Part shown: positions 63,908 to 64,000 of the stretch, piece after piece | How positions within the stretch are numbered: the first letter of the stretch is position 1 | Layout of the letters: every line of letters begins with the position of its first letter | Assembly (NCBI RefSeq): GCF_036884655.1 | Contig: NC_088355.1 | Span: 22,918,501-22,982,500, forward strand | Length of the DNA stretch: 64,000 nucleotides | From: Musa acuminata AAA Group | Taxonomy: Eukaryota; Streptophyta; Magnoliopsida; Zingiberales; Musaceae | Direction: 5' to 3' | The notes under the pieces: model-generated | What the model was told of the DNA's origin: nothing | The model's database searches: none | Seen by the model: only the letters and a program-made list of their open reading frames with translations | Made by a program: the position numbers and the translations under genes

Positions 63908-64000
63908 GTTAGAACCCTTGCAGATTCTAAACTTGGGGTTGATCTCTTTAGGGGATCGGCCTCCATGGAACTCTATAGGGGTTCCTCCCTCAAAGTTGCT
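63908..64000 (-). repeat. Gypsy LTR end, cut by the window edge
   Basis: TGTTAGAACCCTTGCAGATTC on the plus strand is the reverse of the LTR end. It matches the first ~90 bp of 39658-40051 and continues beyond the window. Confidence 0.82.

Noticed and set aside
1..64000. Integrated plant pararetrovirus (caulimovirus) as the source of RT fragments
   Set aside because: RT pieces are followed by integrase and chromodomain and flanked by LTRs and PBS; I saw no movement-protein or coat-protein region.
1..64000. Host genes (resistance, metabolic or RNA genes)
   Set aside because: Each longer frame was traced to a transposable-element domain, an LTR or low-complexity DNA. Short exons or small RNAs could be missed by eye; a splice-aware protein search and a tRNA scan would settle it.

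Overview
The window is plant nuclear DNA from a large, repeat-rich angiosperm genome. A narrower placement is a guess, perhaps a monocot. Everything I can recognise is transposable-element sequence: Ty3/gypsy LTR elements with chromodomain integrases, long-LTR Ty1/copia-type elements carrying a UBN2-type gag, and L1-like LINEs. I see no host gene, tRNA, rRNA or CRISPR array. Only two longer reading frames look intact, both copia-type gag (15091-16011 and 57646-58557, minus strand). Nearly all other coding matches carry stops, frameshifts or deletions.

Layout, left: 1-1978 is a gypsy pol remnant plus LTR on the plus strand. 1979-2127 is a 41-bp array made of LTR ends and primer-binding sites (PBS). 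2101-5154 is a minus-strand gag-protease-only gypsy copy (B). 5155-5383 is a perfect 94-bp inverted repeat built from the same LTR-end/PBS units. 5384-7218 is a second gypsy gag-protease copy (C). Two LINE 3' ends follow from 7219. The second LINE is split by an 8.7-kb copia-type insertion (8924-17642, 5-bp target duplication gatag) that holds three LTRs. LINE sequence resumes at 17648 and meets an opposite-strand LINE fragment that runs to 20205.

Middle: 20206-28523 is a minus-strand chromovirus with LTRs of 3.8 and 2.6 kb and only an integrase/chromodomain remnant inside. 28524-34600 holds a copia LTR fragment, a gypsy pol remnant, a LINE 3' half and a truncated copia copy with broken gag. 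34599-40051 is gypsy gag/protease in both orientations, with a 1.85-kb solo LTR (35788-37634, duplication gttca), ending in a PBS and gypsy LTR. 40052-44569 is a truncated plus-strand copia copy whose 3' LTR is split by a LINE with its own target duplication.

Right: 44570-47712 is plus-strand gag-protease gypsy copy A. After a LINE mosaic, 48346-49929 is another gypsy pol remnant with the start of its LTR. That LTR is split by a LINE (49930-63696), which is itself split by a complete copia-type element (52574-61118, duplication tgctt). The rest of the LTR is at 63697-63788. This three-level nest gives an insertion order: gypsy first, then LINE, then copia.

The main general point is that most families here are shared-deletion, non-autonomous types. 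Copies in different places have the same breakpoints, so the deleted forms themselves were probably amplified by enzymes supplied from elsewhere. The odder structures are the arrays and palindrome of LTR-end/PBS units, a conserved GTAA at the end of three copia gags, and a LINE 3' hairpin with a compensatory base-pair change.
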